A DNA stretch of 64,000 nt from positions 62,001 through 126,000 of the forward strand of contig PGCN01000012.1 of the NCBI GenBank assembly GCA_002786385.1. Reading direction: 5' to 3'. Made by a program: the position numbers and the translations under genes. This document shows, piece by piece, positions 34,637 to 43,622 of the stretch (position 1 is its first letter; every line of letters starts with the position of its first letter). Source of the DNA: Flavobacterium sp. FEMGT703F. GTDB taxonomy: Bacteria > Bacteroidota > Bacteroidia > Flavobacteriales > Flavobacteriaceae. The notes beneath the pieces were generated by a model. The model had not been told where the DNA came from. It saw only the letters and a program-made list of their open reading frames with translations, and made no database searches.

Positions 34637-35995
34637 TTAAGCTAATTTCGCTAAAATACCCGCTACATCGGTTTCCGATTGTTCGCCGGTTTGCAAATCC
34701 TTCAAAGTAAATAAATCACCTTTGATTTCTTTAACTACAAATGGAATCATACGACGTTCAGCGTGTTTGAACTGCTTGTCAATCTTGGCCGCATCCGGAT
34801 AAACCTCTGCTTTAAAGCCTTTGGCTCTTAAGTTTGTTACTGCTTTCATCGCTTCAAAAGCCTGACTTTCGCCAAAATTCAGAAACAACACCTGCGTCGA
34901 CGTAGTAACCGTGGGTGGAAACAAATTCAACTCTTCCAACACCAAATAAATACGATCTAAACCAAAAGAAATGCCAACACCACTCATATTTTTCAATCCG
35001 AAAATGCCGGTCAAATCATCGTATCGACCGCCACCGCCAATGGAACCCATAGCGACGCCTTCGGGAGCGGAAACTTCAAAAATGGCTCCGGTATAATAAT
35101 TCAATCCTCGCGCTAAAGTCACATCCAAATCCAATTGGGCTTTTTGCAATCCTAATCGAGTGACGTTTTCACAAATAAAACGCAGTTCTTCAATACCCTT
35201 TTTGCCTTCTTCAGATGTGGCTAACAACTGTGACAATTTTTCTAATTTATCCGCTATGCTACCGGAAAAACTGAATAACGGCTGCACTTTTACCAAAGCG
35301 TCCTCCGAAATACCTTTCTCCAACATTTCTTTTTTAACGCTTTCCTCTCCTATTTTGTCGAGCTTATCCAAAGCCACCGTAAAATCAATCAATTTATCCG
35401 AAGCGCCGATAACCTCAGCAATTCCGGATAAAATTTTGCGATTGTTAATTTTTATCGTCACGCCTGCTAATCCCAAAGCCATAAAAACCGAATCGTACAA
35501 TTGCACCAACTCGACTTCCTGCCACAACGAAGTAGAACCTACCACATCGGCATCGCATTGGTAAAACTCTCTGAAACGTCCTTTTTGGGGACGGTCAGCA
35601 CGCCAAACCGGTTGGATTTGGTAGCGCTTAAACGGAAACTCAATCTCGTTTTGGTGTTGCACTACATAACGCGCAAAAGGCACAGTTAAATCGTAACGCA
35701 AGGCTTTTTCGGAAATTTTTCCCGTGAGTTTTTTATAGTTGATGTTTTGTAATTCTTCCACCGGAACTTTATCCAAATAATCCCCGGAATTCAATATTTT
35801 GAAAATCAGCCTATCTCCTTCTTCCCCATATTTCCCCATTAGTGTTTCGGAGTTTTCAAACGAAGGCGTCTCTATCGGTTGGTACCCAAATTGTTCAAAA
35901 TGACGACGCATAATCGAAATGATATAATTGCGTTTCGACACTTCAACAGGTGAAAAATCTCTCGTGCCTTTGGGAATACTTGGTTTTTGTGCCAT
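34637..35995 (-). CDS. hisS: Histidyl-tRNA synthetase
   Basis: 452 residues, class II. Motif 1 begins after [17 protein letters not shown], motif 2 includes the [15 protein letters not shown] region, the histidine motifs are [14 protein letters not shown] and GGGGRYDDL, and motif 3 is [13 protein letters not shown]. The C-terminal anticodon-binding domain covers about 370-452. It charges tRNA-His. It is monocistronic as far as visible; its 5' leader contains an AT-rich dispersed repeat. Confidence 0.95.
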   Translation of the reverse strand: MAQKPSIPKGTRDFSPVEVSKRNYIISIMRRHFEQFGYQPIETPSFENSETLMGKYGEEGDRLIFKILNSGDYLDKVPVEELQNINYKKLTGKISEKALRYDLTVPFARYVVQHQNEIEFPFKRYQIQPVWRADRPQKGRFREFYQCDADVVGSTSLWQEVELVQLYDSVFMALGLAGVTIKINNRKILSGIAEVIGASDKLIDFTVALDKLDKIGEESVKKEMLEKGISEDALVKVQPLFSFSGSIADKLEKLSQLLATSEEGKKGIEELRFICENVTRLGLQKAQLDLDVTLARGLNYYTGAIFEVSAPEGVAMGSIGGGGRYDDLTGIFGLKNMSGVGISFGLDRIYLVLEELNLFPPTVTTSTQVLFLNFGESQAFEAMKAVTNLRAKGFKAEVYPDAAKIDKQFKHAERRMIPFVVKEIKGDLFTLKDLQTGEQSETDVAGILAKLA

Positions 35996-36003
35996 TGTTA
36001 ATT

Positions 36004-36060
36004 TGAAATATTAAATTTTAGATTTTAAATATCTAATATCTGATATTTAATACCTGATAT
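36004..36060. repeat. AT-rich dispersed repeat, copy 2 (hisS leader)
   Basis: TTAGATTTTAAATAT (36018-36032) is the reverse complement of 15113-15127, within tandem-like ATCTAATATCTGATATTTAA sequence. It lies 23-65 bp upstream of hisS on the minus strand. Confidence 0.4.
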
Positions 36061-36152
36061 TGCTCTGCAAATATCTTATTTTTTAAAACTATTTCCACCC
36101 GTGTTGTAATATTCTTGTAACAAAAGCTGTATTTTCGTGTCAAATAACCGTT

Positions 36153-37397
36153 ATGATTGGATTATTCAGAGAAAACGTCAAAATAGCCATGGGTTCAATC
36201 AGAGCCCAATTGCTTCGTACCATATTAACGGTAATCATTATTGCCATCGGAATCACAGCTTTGGTGGGCATTTTAACCGTAGTCACCGCCATCGAATACA
36301 ACCTCAACTCGAGTTTTGCCTCTATGGGTTCGAATACTTTCAATATCAACCAATACGAATCTACCGGTAGACGCCGTGGTAATGAAGAAATCGAAAAAAT
36401 AAATCCCATCATCAGTTATCCGGAAGCCAGAGCTTTCAAAGAAAAATTTAATACCCCTTTTACCCAAACTTCCCTATCCTTTATTGCGACTTCAAACGCC
36501 GAAGTAAAATTTGAAAACAAAAAAACCGATCCGGAAATTTCCGTTTTAGGTATCGACGAATTCTATTTAACCAATTCAGGATTAGAAGTAACCCAGGGTC
36601 GAAATTTTAACTCTTTTGACATTTCCAACAATGTATATTCGTGTGTTGTTGGCTCCGACTTTGCGACCAGAGGTTTGCTGAAAGACACCAACCCTATTGA
36701 TAAAATAATCTCCGTGCGTGGCGCCAAGTTTAAAGTCATCGGTGTTCTCAAAGAAAAAGGTTCTACTTTTGGGAACAGTCAAGATTTGCGTGTGATGATT
36801 CCGATTCAAGTGGCGCGATCTATGTTTTCGGCGCCTAACATCAACTACTCTTTGAGCACCATGGTATCTAAGAAAGAATTGCTCGATGAATCTATCGACA
36901 ACGCTATTATTACCATGCGAAAAATTCGCAAATTAAATCCGGTGGAAGAAAATAATTTCGGAATATCCCGAAGCGACGATTTGATCAATCGCATAGGAGA
37001 ATTAACCGGTTTTTTGTCGTGGTCGGCTTGGATTATGGGTATCATTACCATTTTAGGTTCTTCCATCGCCTTGATGAATATTATGGTGGTTTCGGTTACC
37101 GAAAGAACTCGTGAGATTGGTGTTCGCAAAGCTTTGGGCGCTAAGAAAAGCACTATCGCCTTTCAGTTTTTCATCGAAACTTTAACCATCGGACAAATGG
37201 GCGGCTTTTTCGGGATTATCTTAGGAATCCTAATTGGTTTTATCATTTGTTTGGCAGCCGGCTGGGATTTTGTCATTCCTTGGGGGGCAATTATAGCTGC
37301 CTTTATTACGAGTTTTATTGTAGCCTTGGTTTCCGGTTTGTATCCTGCCATTAAGGCTTCTAAACTTGACCCTATAGAAGCGTTGCGTTACGAATAA
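36153..37397 (+). CDS. MacB/FtsX-type ABC transporter permease
   Basis: 414 residues. One N-terminal membrane segment (about 20-42), a MacB-like periplasmic core domain (about 50-265) and three C-terminal segments (about 285-405) forming the FtsX domain, with the coupling region VTERTREIGVRKALGAKKS. Such permeases work by mechanotransmission, exporting or extracting lipoproteins, peptides or drugs. No ATP-binding subunit gene is adjacent, so it must be encoded elsewhere. It is tail-to-tail with prmC, with 1 bp between them. Confidence 0.88.
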   Translation: MIGLFRENVKIAMGSIRAQLLRTILTVIIIAIGITALVGILTVVTAIEYNLNSSFASMGSNTFNINQYESTGRRRGNEEIEKINPIISYPEARAFKEKFNTPFTQTSLSFIATSNAEVKFENKKTDPEISVLGIDEFYLTNSGLEVTQGRNFNSFDISNNVYSCVVGSDFATRGLLKDTNPIDKIISVRGAKFKVIGVLKEKGSTFGNSQDLRVMIPIQVARSMFSAPNINYSLSTMVSKKELLDESIDNAIITMRKIRKLNPVEENNFGISRSDDLINRIGELTGFLSWSAWIMGIITILGSSIALMNIMVVSVTERTREIGVRKALGAKKSTIAFQFFIETLTIGQMGGFFGIILGILIGFIICLAAGWDFVIPWGAIIAAFITSFIVALVSGLYPAIKASKLDPIEALRYE

Positions 37398-37398
37398 G

Positions 37399-38256
37399 TT
37401 AGACTTTCGTTGCCGAAATCATTCGGTCGTTCCCATAAATATCTTGGTGCAATTGCACTGCAGCAAACCCAAAACTTTCTACCAAAGCAACTGTTTCTTT
37501 GCCGAGATATTGATTGATTTCGAAGTATAACTTTCCGTTTGACATTAAATGTTTTTGTGCTAGAGCCGCAATTTTTCGGTAAAATAGCAAGGCATCATTA
37601 TCTGCTACAAAAAGTGCTAAATGCGGTTCATACTCCAACACATTCGGTTGGATTTCGATTTTTTCCAAATGCCTAACATACGGCGGATTGGACACTATGA
37701 TGTCAAAAGATGACTCTAATTCTTCTGTCGCTAAAACATCTTGCAATCTAAAATGAACGGCAACCTGATTCAACTCCGCATTCTTCATAGCCGTAGCCAA
37801 TGCCTTTTCGGAAATATCAATAGCGTAAACCTCCGCTTCGGGTAAATTTTTCTTCAACGCAATCGGAATACAACCACTGCCGGTTCCTATATCAAGAATA
37901 CGAGCTTTCCCCTCTTCCATTTTCCCTTTTTCCTCTGCAAGAATCAACGCAACTAACTCTTCCGTTTCCGGTCTCGGAATCAAAACATTCTCATTGACTA
38001 AAAACGGCAAGCCGTAAAATTCCGTTTCGCCTAAAATATATTGAATCGGTTTTTGCTTTTTCAGTTCGGCTAAAGCACTTTCCCAGCGCAACAACTGTAA
38101 AGCATCCATTTCCATCTCGGGTTCCAAAGCCAAATCGATTCGCTTTTTGCGATGGAAGCTTTCCAAAATCAAGTAAAAAAAACTTTCAATCTCCTTTTCG
38201 TCATACCAAGAAGAAAGTTCATTAAGAAAAGTGGCCTTATAGTTTTTAAGCAACAT
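37399..38256 (-). CDS. prmC: Peptide chain release factor N5-glutamine methyltransferase
   Basis: 285 residues. The N-terminal helical domain covers 1-90 and a Rossmann methyltransferase follows with SAM motif DIGTGSGCIPIAL (122-134) and the catalytic NPPY (190-193). It methylates the GGQ glutamine of RF1 and RF2. It forms a leftward pair with the GNAT gene 13 bp upstream. RF1/RF2 genes are not in the window; prfC, far to the right, encodes RF3. Confidence 0.93.
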   Translation of the reverse strand: MLLKNYKATFLNELSSWYDEKEIESFFYLILESFHRKKRIDLALEPEMEMDALQLLRWESALAELKKQKPIQYILGETEFYGLPFLVNENVLIPRPETEELVALILAEEKGKMEEGKARILDIGTGSGCIPIALKKNLPEAEVYAIDISEKALATAMKNAELNQVAVHFRLQDVLATEELESSFDIIVSNPPYVRHLEKIEIQPNVLEYEPHLALFVADNDALLFYRKIAALAQKHLMSNGKLYFEINQYLGKETVALVESFGFAAVQLHQDIYGNDRMISATKV

Positions 38257-38269
38257 GGGGATATCGAAT

Positions 38270-38767
38270 TTATTTTTTGGGATCTAATGTTTTAATCATC
38301 CAAACCGGACAAGTAGAATGACCGGTATTGCCCAAAGGTTCGCAAAGGTATTCAAAACCAGATTTTTGATACAAATATTGGGCAGCTTTCATTTCGGGTA
38401 AGGTTTCAAGATAACATTTTTCATAGCCGAATGTCGCTGCTTGAGCCAAACAAAGTTGAATCATTTGAAAACCCAAACCTTTCCCTCGGGCTTCGGGCAA
38501 GAAATACATCTTTTGCAATTCGCAAATATTCTCGGTTGAATTCTCCAACTGACTAATTCCACCACCGCCAATTATTTTGCCCGCGGTTTCAACTACAAAA
38601 TAAACAGCCCGCGGTTGATCATAAGTTTCAAACATAAAATCGAGTTGAACATCGGCAAAAGCGGTACCCGTTTTAGGATAGTTATCTACCGTAAAGACTT
38701 CCCGTATAACGGCAGCAATTTTCGGATTGTCTTCCTTTTGGATTTCACGAATTATAATGTGACTCAT
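38270..38767 (-). CDS. GNAT family N-acetyltransferase
   Basis: 165 residues with the GNAT fold. The acetyl-CoA pyrophosphate loop is ARGKGLGFQMIQL, preceded by the MYFLPE strand, and the C-terminal half ends in YLYQKSGFEYL. The substrate is unknown. Its start is close to the divergent ribD start (28 bp with the start I favour), so the two share a compact divergent promoter region. prmC follows in the same transcript. Confidence 0.87.
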   Translation of the reverse strand: MSHIIIREIQKEDNPKIAAVIREVFTVDNYPKTGTAFADVQLDFMFETYDQPRAVYFVVETAGKIIGGGGISQLENSTENICELQKMYFLPEARGKGLGFQMIQLCLAQAATFGYEKCYLETLPEMKAAQYLYQKSGFEYLCEPLGNTGHSTCPVWMIKTLDPKK

Positions 38768-38783
38768 TCTAAAAGTAATGTCT

Positions 38784-38791
38784 TATTTTTG
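38784..38791 (+). promoter_or_regulatory. ribD promoter -7 box
   Basis: TATTTTTG followed by TGTGG, a full TAnnTTTG match. It lies inside the reading frame opened by ATG 38778 and only 4 bp before GTG 38796, suggesting transcription starts at or next to the start codon. Confidence 0.55.
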
Positions 38792-38795
38792 TGTG

Positions 38796-39836
38796 GTGAA
38801 GATACATGAAAAATACCTGTCGCGCTGTATTCAATTGGCCAAAAATGGTTTGGGCAGTACTTATCCTAATCCGTTGGTAGGCAGTGTTATTGTTCACAAT
38901 GATAAAATCATAGGCGAAGGCTGGCATCGAAAAGCAGGCGAACCTCATGCGGAAGTACACGCTATAAATTCGGTAAAAGACCAATCGCTGCTAAAAGAAT
39001 CTACCATTTATGTTTCGTTAGAACCTTGCAGTCACTTTGGCAAAACGCCGCCTTGTTGCGACTTAATCATTGCACACAAAATTCCGAAAGTCGTGGTAGG
39101 CACCATTGACCCTTTCAGTAAAGTAGCCGGATCCGGCATCCAAAGGTTAAAAGACAATGGCTCTGAAGTTACCGTTGGTGTTTTGGAAAAAGAATGCCTT
39201 GAGTTAAACAAACGCTTTTTCACCTTTCACAATAAAAAAAGACCTTATATTATATTAAAATGGGCGGAAAGTCGAGATGGCTTTATAGCTCCGTTATCAA
39301 AAGACACCAAAGCACCGATATGGATTTCCAACGAATATTCACGACAATTAGTCCACCAATGGCGGGCAGAAGAACAAGCTATTTTAGTGGGTACACAAAC
39401 GGTTTTAGACGATAACCCCAAACTGGATGTACGCGATTGGACCGGAAAAAATCCTACGCGAATCGTTTTAGACCGACACGGAAAAATCGACTCAAACTAC
39501 TTTGTAAATGACGGAAAAACTAAAACTGTGGTGATTACCGAACAAGAAAAATTAATTGAAAGCGAAAATGTTAGAGCAGAAATTATTACATTTGATAATC
39601 AACTATCGCAAAAAATAGTTGATGTGGTTTACCGATTGGGATTACAATCCATCATCATTGAAGGCGGAAAACAAACACTGCAAACGTTTATTGATGACCG
39701 TCTTTGGGATGAAGCCAGGGTTTTTGTGAGTGATACAATCTTAGAAAAAGGTATTACGGCACCGCAACTGAATCGCATCGGAAAAACCACAAAAATTAAA
39801 ACCGACCAACTAACTATAATTTTGAACCATGATTAA
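38796..39836 (+). CDS. ribD: Bifunctional riboflavin biosynthesis protein RibD
   Basis: 346 residues from GTG 38796 (VKIHEKYLSRCIQLA); an in-frame ATG at 38778 is the alternative but a promoter box lies between the two. The N-terminal deaminase has the zinc motif HAEVHAI and PCSHFGKTPPCC. The C-terminal half is the NADPH-dependent pyrimidine reductase (LKWAESRDGFIA, GTQTVLDDNPKLDVR, IIEGGKQT). It carries out steps 2 and 3 of riboflavin synthesis. The HAD-type gene overlaps its end by 8 bp and may supply the missing dephosphorylation step. Confidence 0.93.
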   Translation: MKIHEKYLSRCIQLAKNGLGSTYPNPLVGSVIVHNDKIIGEGWHRKAGEPHAEVHAINSVKDQSLLKESTIYVSLEPCSHFGKTPPCCDLIIAHKIPKVVVGTIDPFSKVAGSGIQRLKDNGSEVTVGVLEKECLELNKRFFTFHNKKRPYIILKWAESRDGFIAPLSKDTKAPIWISNEYSRQLVHQWRAEEQAILVGTQTVLDDNPKLDVRDWTGKNPTRIVLDRHGKIDSNYFVNDGKTKTVVITEQEKLIESENVRAEIITFDNQLSQKIVDVVYRLGLQSIIIEGGKQTLQTFIDDRLWDEARVFVSDTILEKGITAPQLNRIGKTTKIKTDQLTIILNHD

Positions 39837-40437
39837 CACTATCATTTTTGATTTTGGCGATGTTTTCATCGATTTAGAAAAAGAAAAATCCATAGAAGAG
39901 TTCAAAAAATTAGGATTAGATGGTCCGAACGAAGCGTTATTGGCTCAAAACGATTTGTTTGAAAAAGGCAAAATCACCGAACTCGAGTTCATAGAAAGTT
40001 TTCAAAAATTCATTCCGAACGCCTCAATACAAGAAATCATTCAGGCATGGAATTCACTCATTGGCGATTTTCCGTTGCACCGTTTGGAGTTCTTGCAAAT
40101 GCTGTCCAACAAATACCGTTTGTTTTTGTTAACGAATACCGATTCTATTCACATCAGTCGTTTTGAACATAAAGTTGGGATGTCCTTTTACACCGATTTT
40201 TACCGTTGCTTTGAAAAAGTGTATTACTCCTATGAAATGGGCATGCGAAAACCCGAACCGGAAATTTTCACTACCATACTCAACAAACACGATTTGTCAC
40301 CTAAAAGAACGCTTTTCATAGACGACAAAAAAGACAACACCGACATAGCCGAAAGTTTGGGATTACATGTTTGGAACCTACAACCCGGTGTGGATGATGT
40401 GGTGAACCTATTTGAACAAAAACACCTGCCTTTTTAA
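39829..40437 (+). CDS. HAD-superfamily phosphatase-like protein
   Basis: 202 residues, HAD subfamily IA. Motif I is FDFGDVFIDLE: nucleophile Asp8, but the residue two later is Gly instead of Asp, as in the YihX group. Motif II is LLTNTDS, motif III Lys is in KPEPEIF, and motif IV is FIDDKKDN. It overlaps ribD by 8 bp, so translation is coupled. The bacterial phosphatase removing the phosphate from the RibD product belongs to HAD, so a role in riboflavin synthesis is plausible but unproven. Confidence 0.87.
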   Translation: MINTIIFDFGDVFIDLEKEKSIEEFKKLGLDGPNEALLAQNDLFEKGKITELEFIESFQKFIPNASIQEIIQAWNSLIGDFPLHRLEFLQMLSNKYRLFLLTNTDSIHISRFEHKVGMSFYTDFYRCFEKVYYSYEMGMRKPEPEIFTTILNKHDLSPKRTLFIDDKKDNTDIAESLGLHVWNLQPGVDDVVNLFEQKHLPF

Positions 40438-40470
40438 CGTTCACTGTTACCCATTTCAAGTTCCGTTTCA

Positions 40471-41073
40471 TTGAAAGATACTTACCAAACCCTTGCTGCT
40501 CCGGCACCGGAAATACTGTATAAAGAAAAAAACAGCAAGTTTTACGGCTATGCCTTTCCGGTTACTTCCGAGGAGGAAATTAAAATACACTTAGAACAGT
40601 TGCGCAAGCAACACCACGGCGCAGTACATTTCTGCTATGCTTTTCAGTTGGGTACTGATACCATATATTATAGAGCCAATGACGACGGCGAACCCAGCAA
40701 TTCTGCAGGTATGCCCATTTATGGTCAAATTCAATCATTTGGACTAACCAATGTGGTAGTCGTTGTAGTTCGGTTTTTCGGCGGTGTTAAATTAGGCGTT
40801 GGCGGCTTAATATCAGCCTACAGAACAGCCGCACAAATGGTATTGCAAGAAGCAGAAATCGTCGAAAAAACAATCGACATCTATTATAAGGTGTCTTTCG
40901 ATTACAAAAACATGAACAAAGTGATGCGCATTATTAAAGAGAACAATTTAGAGATTGTGGCGCAAAGAATGAATGAAAGTTGCGAAATTGACATCGCTAC
41001 CCGAAAAAAAAATGCCGAAAAAATCTTCGACATTTTTAATCATTTGTTTGAAATAGAGATTGAAAAAATTTAA
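40471..41073 (+). CDS. YigZ/IMPACT family protein
   Basis: 200 residues from a TTG start (MKDTYQTLAAPAPEIL); no ATG is available that keeps the conserved N-terminus. The IMPACT domain is marked by NDDGEPSNSAGMPIYGQIQ and VVVVVRFFGGVKLGVGGLI, followed by a DUF1949 ferredoxin-like domain. Members bind RNA or ribosomes; the eukaryotic relative inhibits GCN2. It is 33 bp after the HAD gene and probably in the ribD transcript. Its end overlaps the convergent thioesterase gene by 4 bp. Confidence 0.88.
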   Translation: MKDTYQTLAAPAPEILYKEKNSKFYGYAFPVTSEEEIKIHLEQLRKQHHGAVHFCYAFQLGTDTIYYRANDDGEPSNSAGMPIYGQIQSFGLTNVVVVVVRFFGGVKLGVGGLISAYRTAAQMVLQEAEIVEKTIDIYYKVSFDYKNMNKVMRIIKENNLEIVAQRMNESCEIDIATRKKNAEKIFDIFNHLFEIEIEKI

Positions 41074-41468
41074 CTGTTCATCACATCCAAAATATATTGC
41101 GGTGGCGGAATAGCTTTTCCCAATTTTACATCCACAAAAACCAATATGAAATGTGCAGTTGTTAATAACTCATCGTTTTCATTGCGAATTTCGCAATCAA
41201 ATTCTATCTTCACTGAAGATTGACTTTTAAACTTGGTTATCACTGTAAGTAAGTCGTCATAACGCGCTGGCTTTTTGTAATTTATCGTCATGGATACTAT
41301 GGGCAGCGCAATACCGCTTTCTTCAAGCGATTTATATGAAATCCCTTTATTCCTAAGCCATTCCACGCGTCCCATCTCAAAATAGGGCACATAATTCCCA
41401 TGGTAAACTACACTCATTTGATCGGTTTCGGAATAACGAACCCTAACTTGAATCTGATGTTCTTTCAT
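41070..41468 (-). CDS. Acyl-CoA thioesterase (YbgC/4HBT hot-dog)
   Basis: 132 residues. RVRYSETDQMSVVYHGNYVPYFEMGRVEWLR is the 4-hydroxybenzoyl-CoA thioesterase-like active-site segment, with the acidic residue and the following Tyr-His-Gly-Asn-Tyr. The rest is a single hot-dog fold. It hydrolyses acyl-CoA; YbgC relatives act beside the Tol-Pal system. It is divergent from dnaA, and its position next to dnaA is usual in Flavobacterium. Confidence 0.88.
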   Translation of the reverse strand: MKEHQIQVRVRYSETDQMSVVYHGNYVPYFEMGRVEWLRNKGISYKSLEESGIALPIVSMTINYKKPARYDDLLTVITKFKSQSSVKIEFDCEIRNENDELLTTAHFILVFVDVKLGKAIPPPQYILDVMNS

Positions 41469-41653
41469 CTGTTTTTTTTGCTTTTAATCTATTTTTAAAA
41501 TTCTCTTTACAACAATATTTTTAAAAAATCAATACCGCATAAATTTTTTTTAACGAATTTTATTCACATATTTGTTATCCCAAAATTAAGATGATAATCG
41601 CTATCATTTTTTGTTGAAAACCTAACAATAATTACAATAATTTTATCCAAAAT
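41469..41653. promoter_or_regulatory. dnaA upstream region
   Basis: An AT-rich 185-bp gap between divergent genes. It holds ATGATA (41591-41596) mirrored by TATCAT (41602-41607), a candidate operator, and two imperfect DnaA boxes, TTATCCCAA (41575-41583) and TTATCCAAA (41643-41651). These could serve DnaA autoregulation. There is no cluster of perfect boxes, so I do not call an origin. Confidence 0.4.
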
Positions 41654-43081
41654 ATGAGCAAAACTGCGCAATCGGTATGGGAAAACTGTCTTGAGTTCAT
41701 AAAAGACAACATTCAGGAACAAGCTTTCAAAACTTGGTTCGAGCCGATTAAGTCAGTGGAACTTACTGATAATGCTTTGTACATACAAGTACCCAGCAAA
41801 TTCTTTTATGAATGGCTCGAAGAGCATTACGTAAAATTATTGAAAGTAGCGTTAACCAAAGAACTCGGGAAAAACGCAAAGTTACTCTATAAAATCAAAA
41901 TGGAAAACACTTATGGCAACAAACAACCGTTTACGGAACAGTTGCCAAGTGCGCACCGCAGTCCTATAAAATCGCAAGATGTTGACGCTCCGTTTAAAAA
42001 CCTGAATCCGGAACTGAAAAACCCTTTCGTAATTCCAGGCATCAGAAACTTAAAAATCGAGTCGCAACTCAATCCAAACTACAGTTTCGATAATTTTTTA
42101 GAAGGTGATTCCAACCGTTTAGCGCGCTCTGCCGGTATGGCCGTAGCCAACAAACCGGGCGGAACCTCTTTCAATCCGTTGTTAATATTCGGCGGTGTTG
42201 GTTTGGGAAAAACGCACTTAGCACACGCGATAGGGGTTGAAATTAAAGACAAATATCCCGAAAAAACGGTGTTATACATTTCTGCTGAAGTGTTCACCCA
42301 ACAATACATCGATTCAGTTAAGAAAAACAACCGAAACGATTTCATCCATTTTTACCAATTAATTGATGTACTAATTATTGATGACGTTCAATTCCTATCC
42401 GGAAAATCAGGAACGCAGGATGTTTTCTTCCACATCTTTAATTACCTACATCAAAACGGCAAACAGGTCATCCTTACCTCCGACAAAGCACCGGTTGACA
42501 TGCAAGACATCGAACAACGTTTGTTGTCACGTTTCAAGTGGGGATTGTCTGCCGAATTGCACCAACCGGATTACGAGACCCGTATTTCTATCTTGAAAAA
42601 CATTTTATACCGCGATGGCGTAGACATGCCGGAAGAAATTGTGGAATATGTGGCCCGCAACATCAAATCTAATGTTCGCGAGTTGGAAGGCGCCATCATT
42701 TCGTTGATAGCTCAGTCTTCTTTCAATAAAAAAGAAGTGACTTTGGATTTGGCCAAAAGCGTGGTAGAAAAATTCGTGAAAAACGTAAAACGCGAAATTT
42801 CCATTGACTATATCCAAAAAGTAGTTTCTGATTATTTCCAACTGGACGTAGATACTTTACAATCCAAAACCAGAAAACGTCACGTAGTACAAGCCCGTCA
42901 ATTGGCGATGTTCTTTGCTAAGAAATTCACCAAATCGTCTTTGGCTAACATCGGTTCACAAATTGGCGATCGCGATCACGCCACGGTATTACACGCTTGT
43001 AAAACAGTGGACAACTTAGTCGCTACCGACAAACAATTCAAGAAATTCGTAGAAGACATTCATAAAAAATTATCGCTGTAA
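41654..43081 (+). CDS. dnaA: Chromosomal replication initiator DnaA
   Basis: 475 residues. Domain I (1-90, SVWENCLEFIKDNIQEQAFKTW), linker, AAA+ domain III with Walker A GGVGLGKTH and Walker B LIIDDVQFLSG, and domain IV DNA-binding helix-turn-helix with the signature ARQLAMFFAKKFT and GDRDHATVLHACKTV. It melts the origin and controls its own gene in many bacteria. dnaN and recF do not follow; a phosphatase and a methyltransferase do, as in other Flavobacteria. Confidence 0.96.
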   Translation: MSKTAQSVWENCLEFIKDNIQEQAFKTWFEPIKSVELTDNALYIQVPSKFFYEWLEEHYVKLLKVALTKELGKNAKLLYKIKMENTYGNKQPFTEQLPSAHRSPIKSQDVDAPFKNLNPELKNPFVIPGIRNLKIESQLNPNYSFDNFLEGDSNRLARSAGMAVANKPGGTSFNPLLIFGGVGLGKTHLAHAIGVEIKDKYPEKTVLYISAEVFTQQYIDSVKKNNRNDFIHFYQLIDVLIIDDVQFLSGKSGTQDVFFHIFNYLHQNGKQVILTSDKAPVDMQDIEQRLLSRFKWGLSAELHQPDYETRISILKNILYRDGVDMPEEIVEYVARNIKSNVRELEGAIISLIAQSSFNKKEVTLDLAKSVVEKFVKNVKREISIDYIQKVVSDYFQLDVDTLQSKTRKRHVVQARQLAMFFAKKFTKSSLANIGSQIGDRDHATVLHACKTVDNLVATDKQFKKFVEDIHKKLSL

Positions 43082-43094
43082 TACGGTTCAGCCG

Positions 43095-43117
43095 AATTAC
43101 AACTTACAACAAACAAT
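43095..43117 (+). repeat. AACTTACAAC repeat in the phosphatase leader
   Basis: AACTTACAAC (43101-43110) followed by AAACAAT and the ATG, the same layout as in the recQ leader (seven bases between repeat and ATG, six of them identical). Confidence 0.6.
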
Positions 43118-43585
43118 ATGCCCGTTAAGATTTTAATGGTATGCTTGGGTAATATCTGCCGATCACCTTTGGCAGAAGGCATACTCGCGTCTAAATTACC
43201 TCAGGACAAATTCATCGTCGACTCTGCCGGAACAGGAAACTATCACACTGGCAGACAACCGGACCAACGGTCGATTTTAGTCGCACAAAAAAACGGTTTA
43301 GACATTACGCACCAAAAAGCAAGACAATTCTCGTCGAAAGACTTTGACGAATTCGATTATATATACGTTATGGACAGTTCCAACTACGACAATGTGATTG
43401 AATTGGCAAAAAGCGAAGCCCACAAAGCCAAAGTTGATATGATACTCAACCATCTTTTCCCCGGCGAAAATGTAGATGTCCCTGATCCTTATTACGGATT
43501 GCAAAACGGCTTCGATATGGTTTATGAAATGCTCGATGAAACTTGCACCATTTTAGCCCAAAAGCTACAAGAAAAACACACTTAA
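43118..43585 (+). CDS. Low-molecular-weight protein-tyrosine phosphatase
   Basis: 155 residues. The P-loop C(x)5RS is Cys9-Leu-Gly-Asn-Ile-Cys-Arg15-Ser16 in VCLGNICRSPLAEG, and the general acid Asp is in VPDPYYG. The protein is cytoplasmic and removes phosphate from tyrosine, often from tyrosine kinases of polysaccharide export. No such kinase is nearby. It follows dnaA by 36 bp and precedes the methyltransferase by 37 bp, so the three may share transcripts. Confidence 0.93.
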   Translation: MPVKILMVCLGNICRSPLAEGILASKLPQDKFIVDSAGTGNYHTGRQPDQRSILVAQKNGLDITHQKARQFSSKDFDEFDYIYVMDSSNYDNVIELAKSEAHKAKVDMILNHLFPGENVDVPDPYYGLQNGFDMVYEMLDETCTILAQKLQEKHT

Positions 43586-43622
43586 CGAAAGTCATCTTCT
43601 CTAAATAAAGCCTTGTATACTC

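Noticed and set aside
36153..37397. ABC permease as a truncated MacB fusion
   Set aside because: The length and the four membrane segments fit a complete separate permease; no remnant of an ATPase domain precedes it.
39850..39865. Missing second Asp in HAD motif I as an inactivating mutation
   Set aside because: The Asp-x-Gly form is normal in the YihX-like group and the other motifs are intact.
41469..41653. Replication origin next to dnaA
   Set aside because: Only two imperfect DnaA boxes and no box cluster; origin position needs a whole-chromosome skew analysis.
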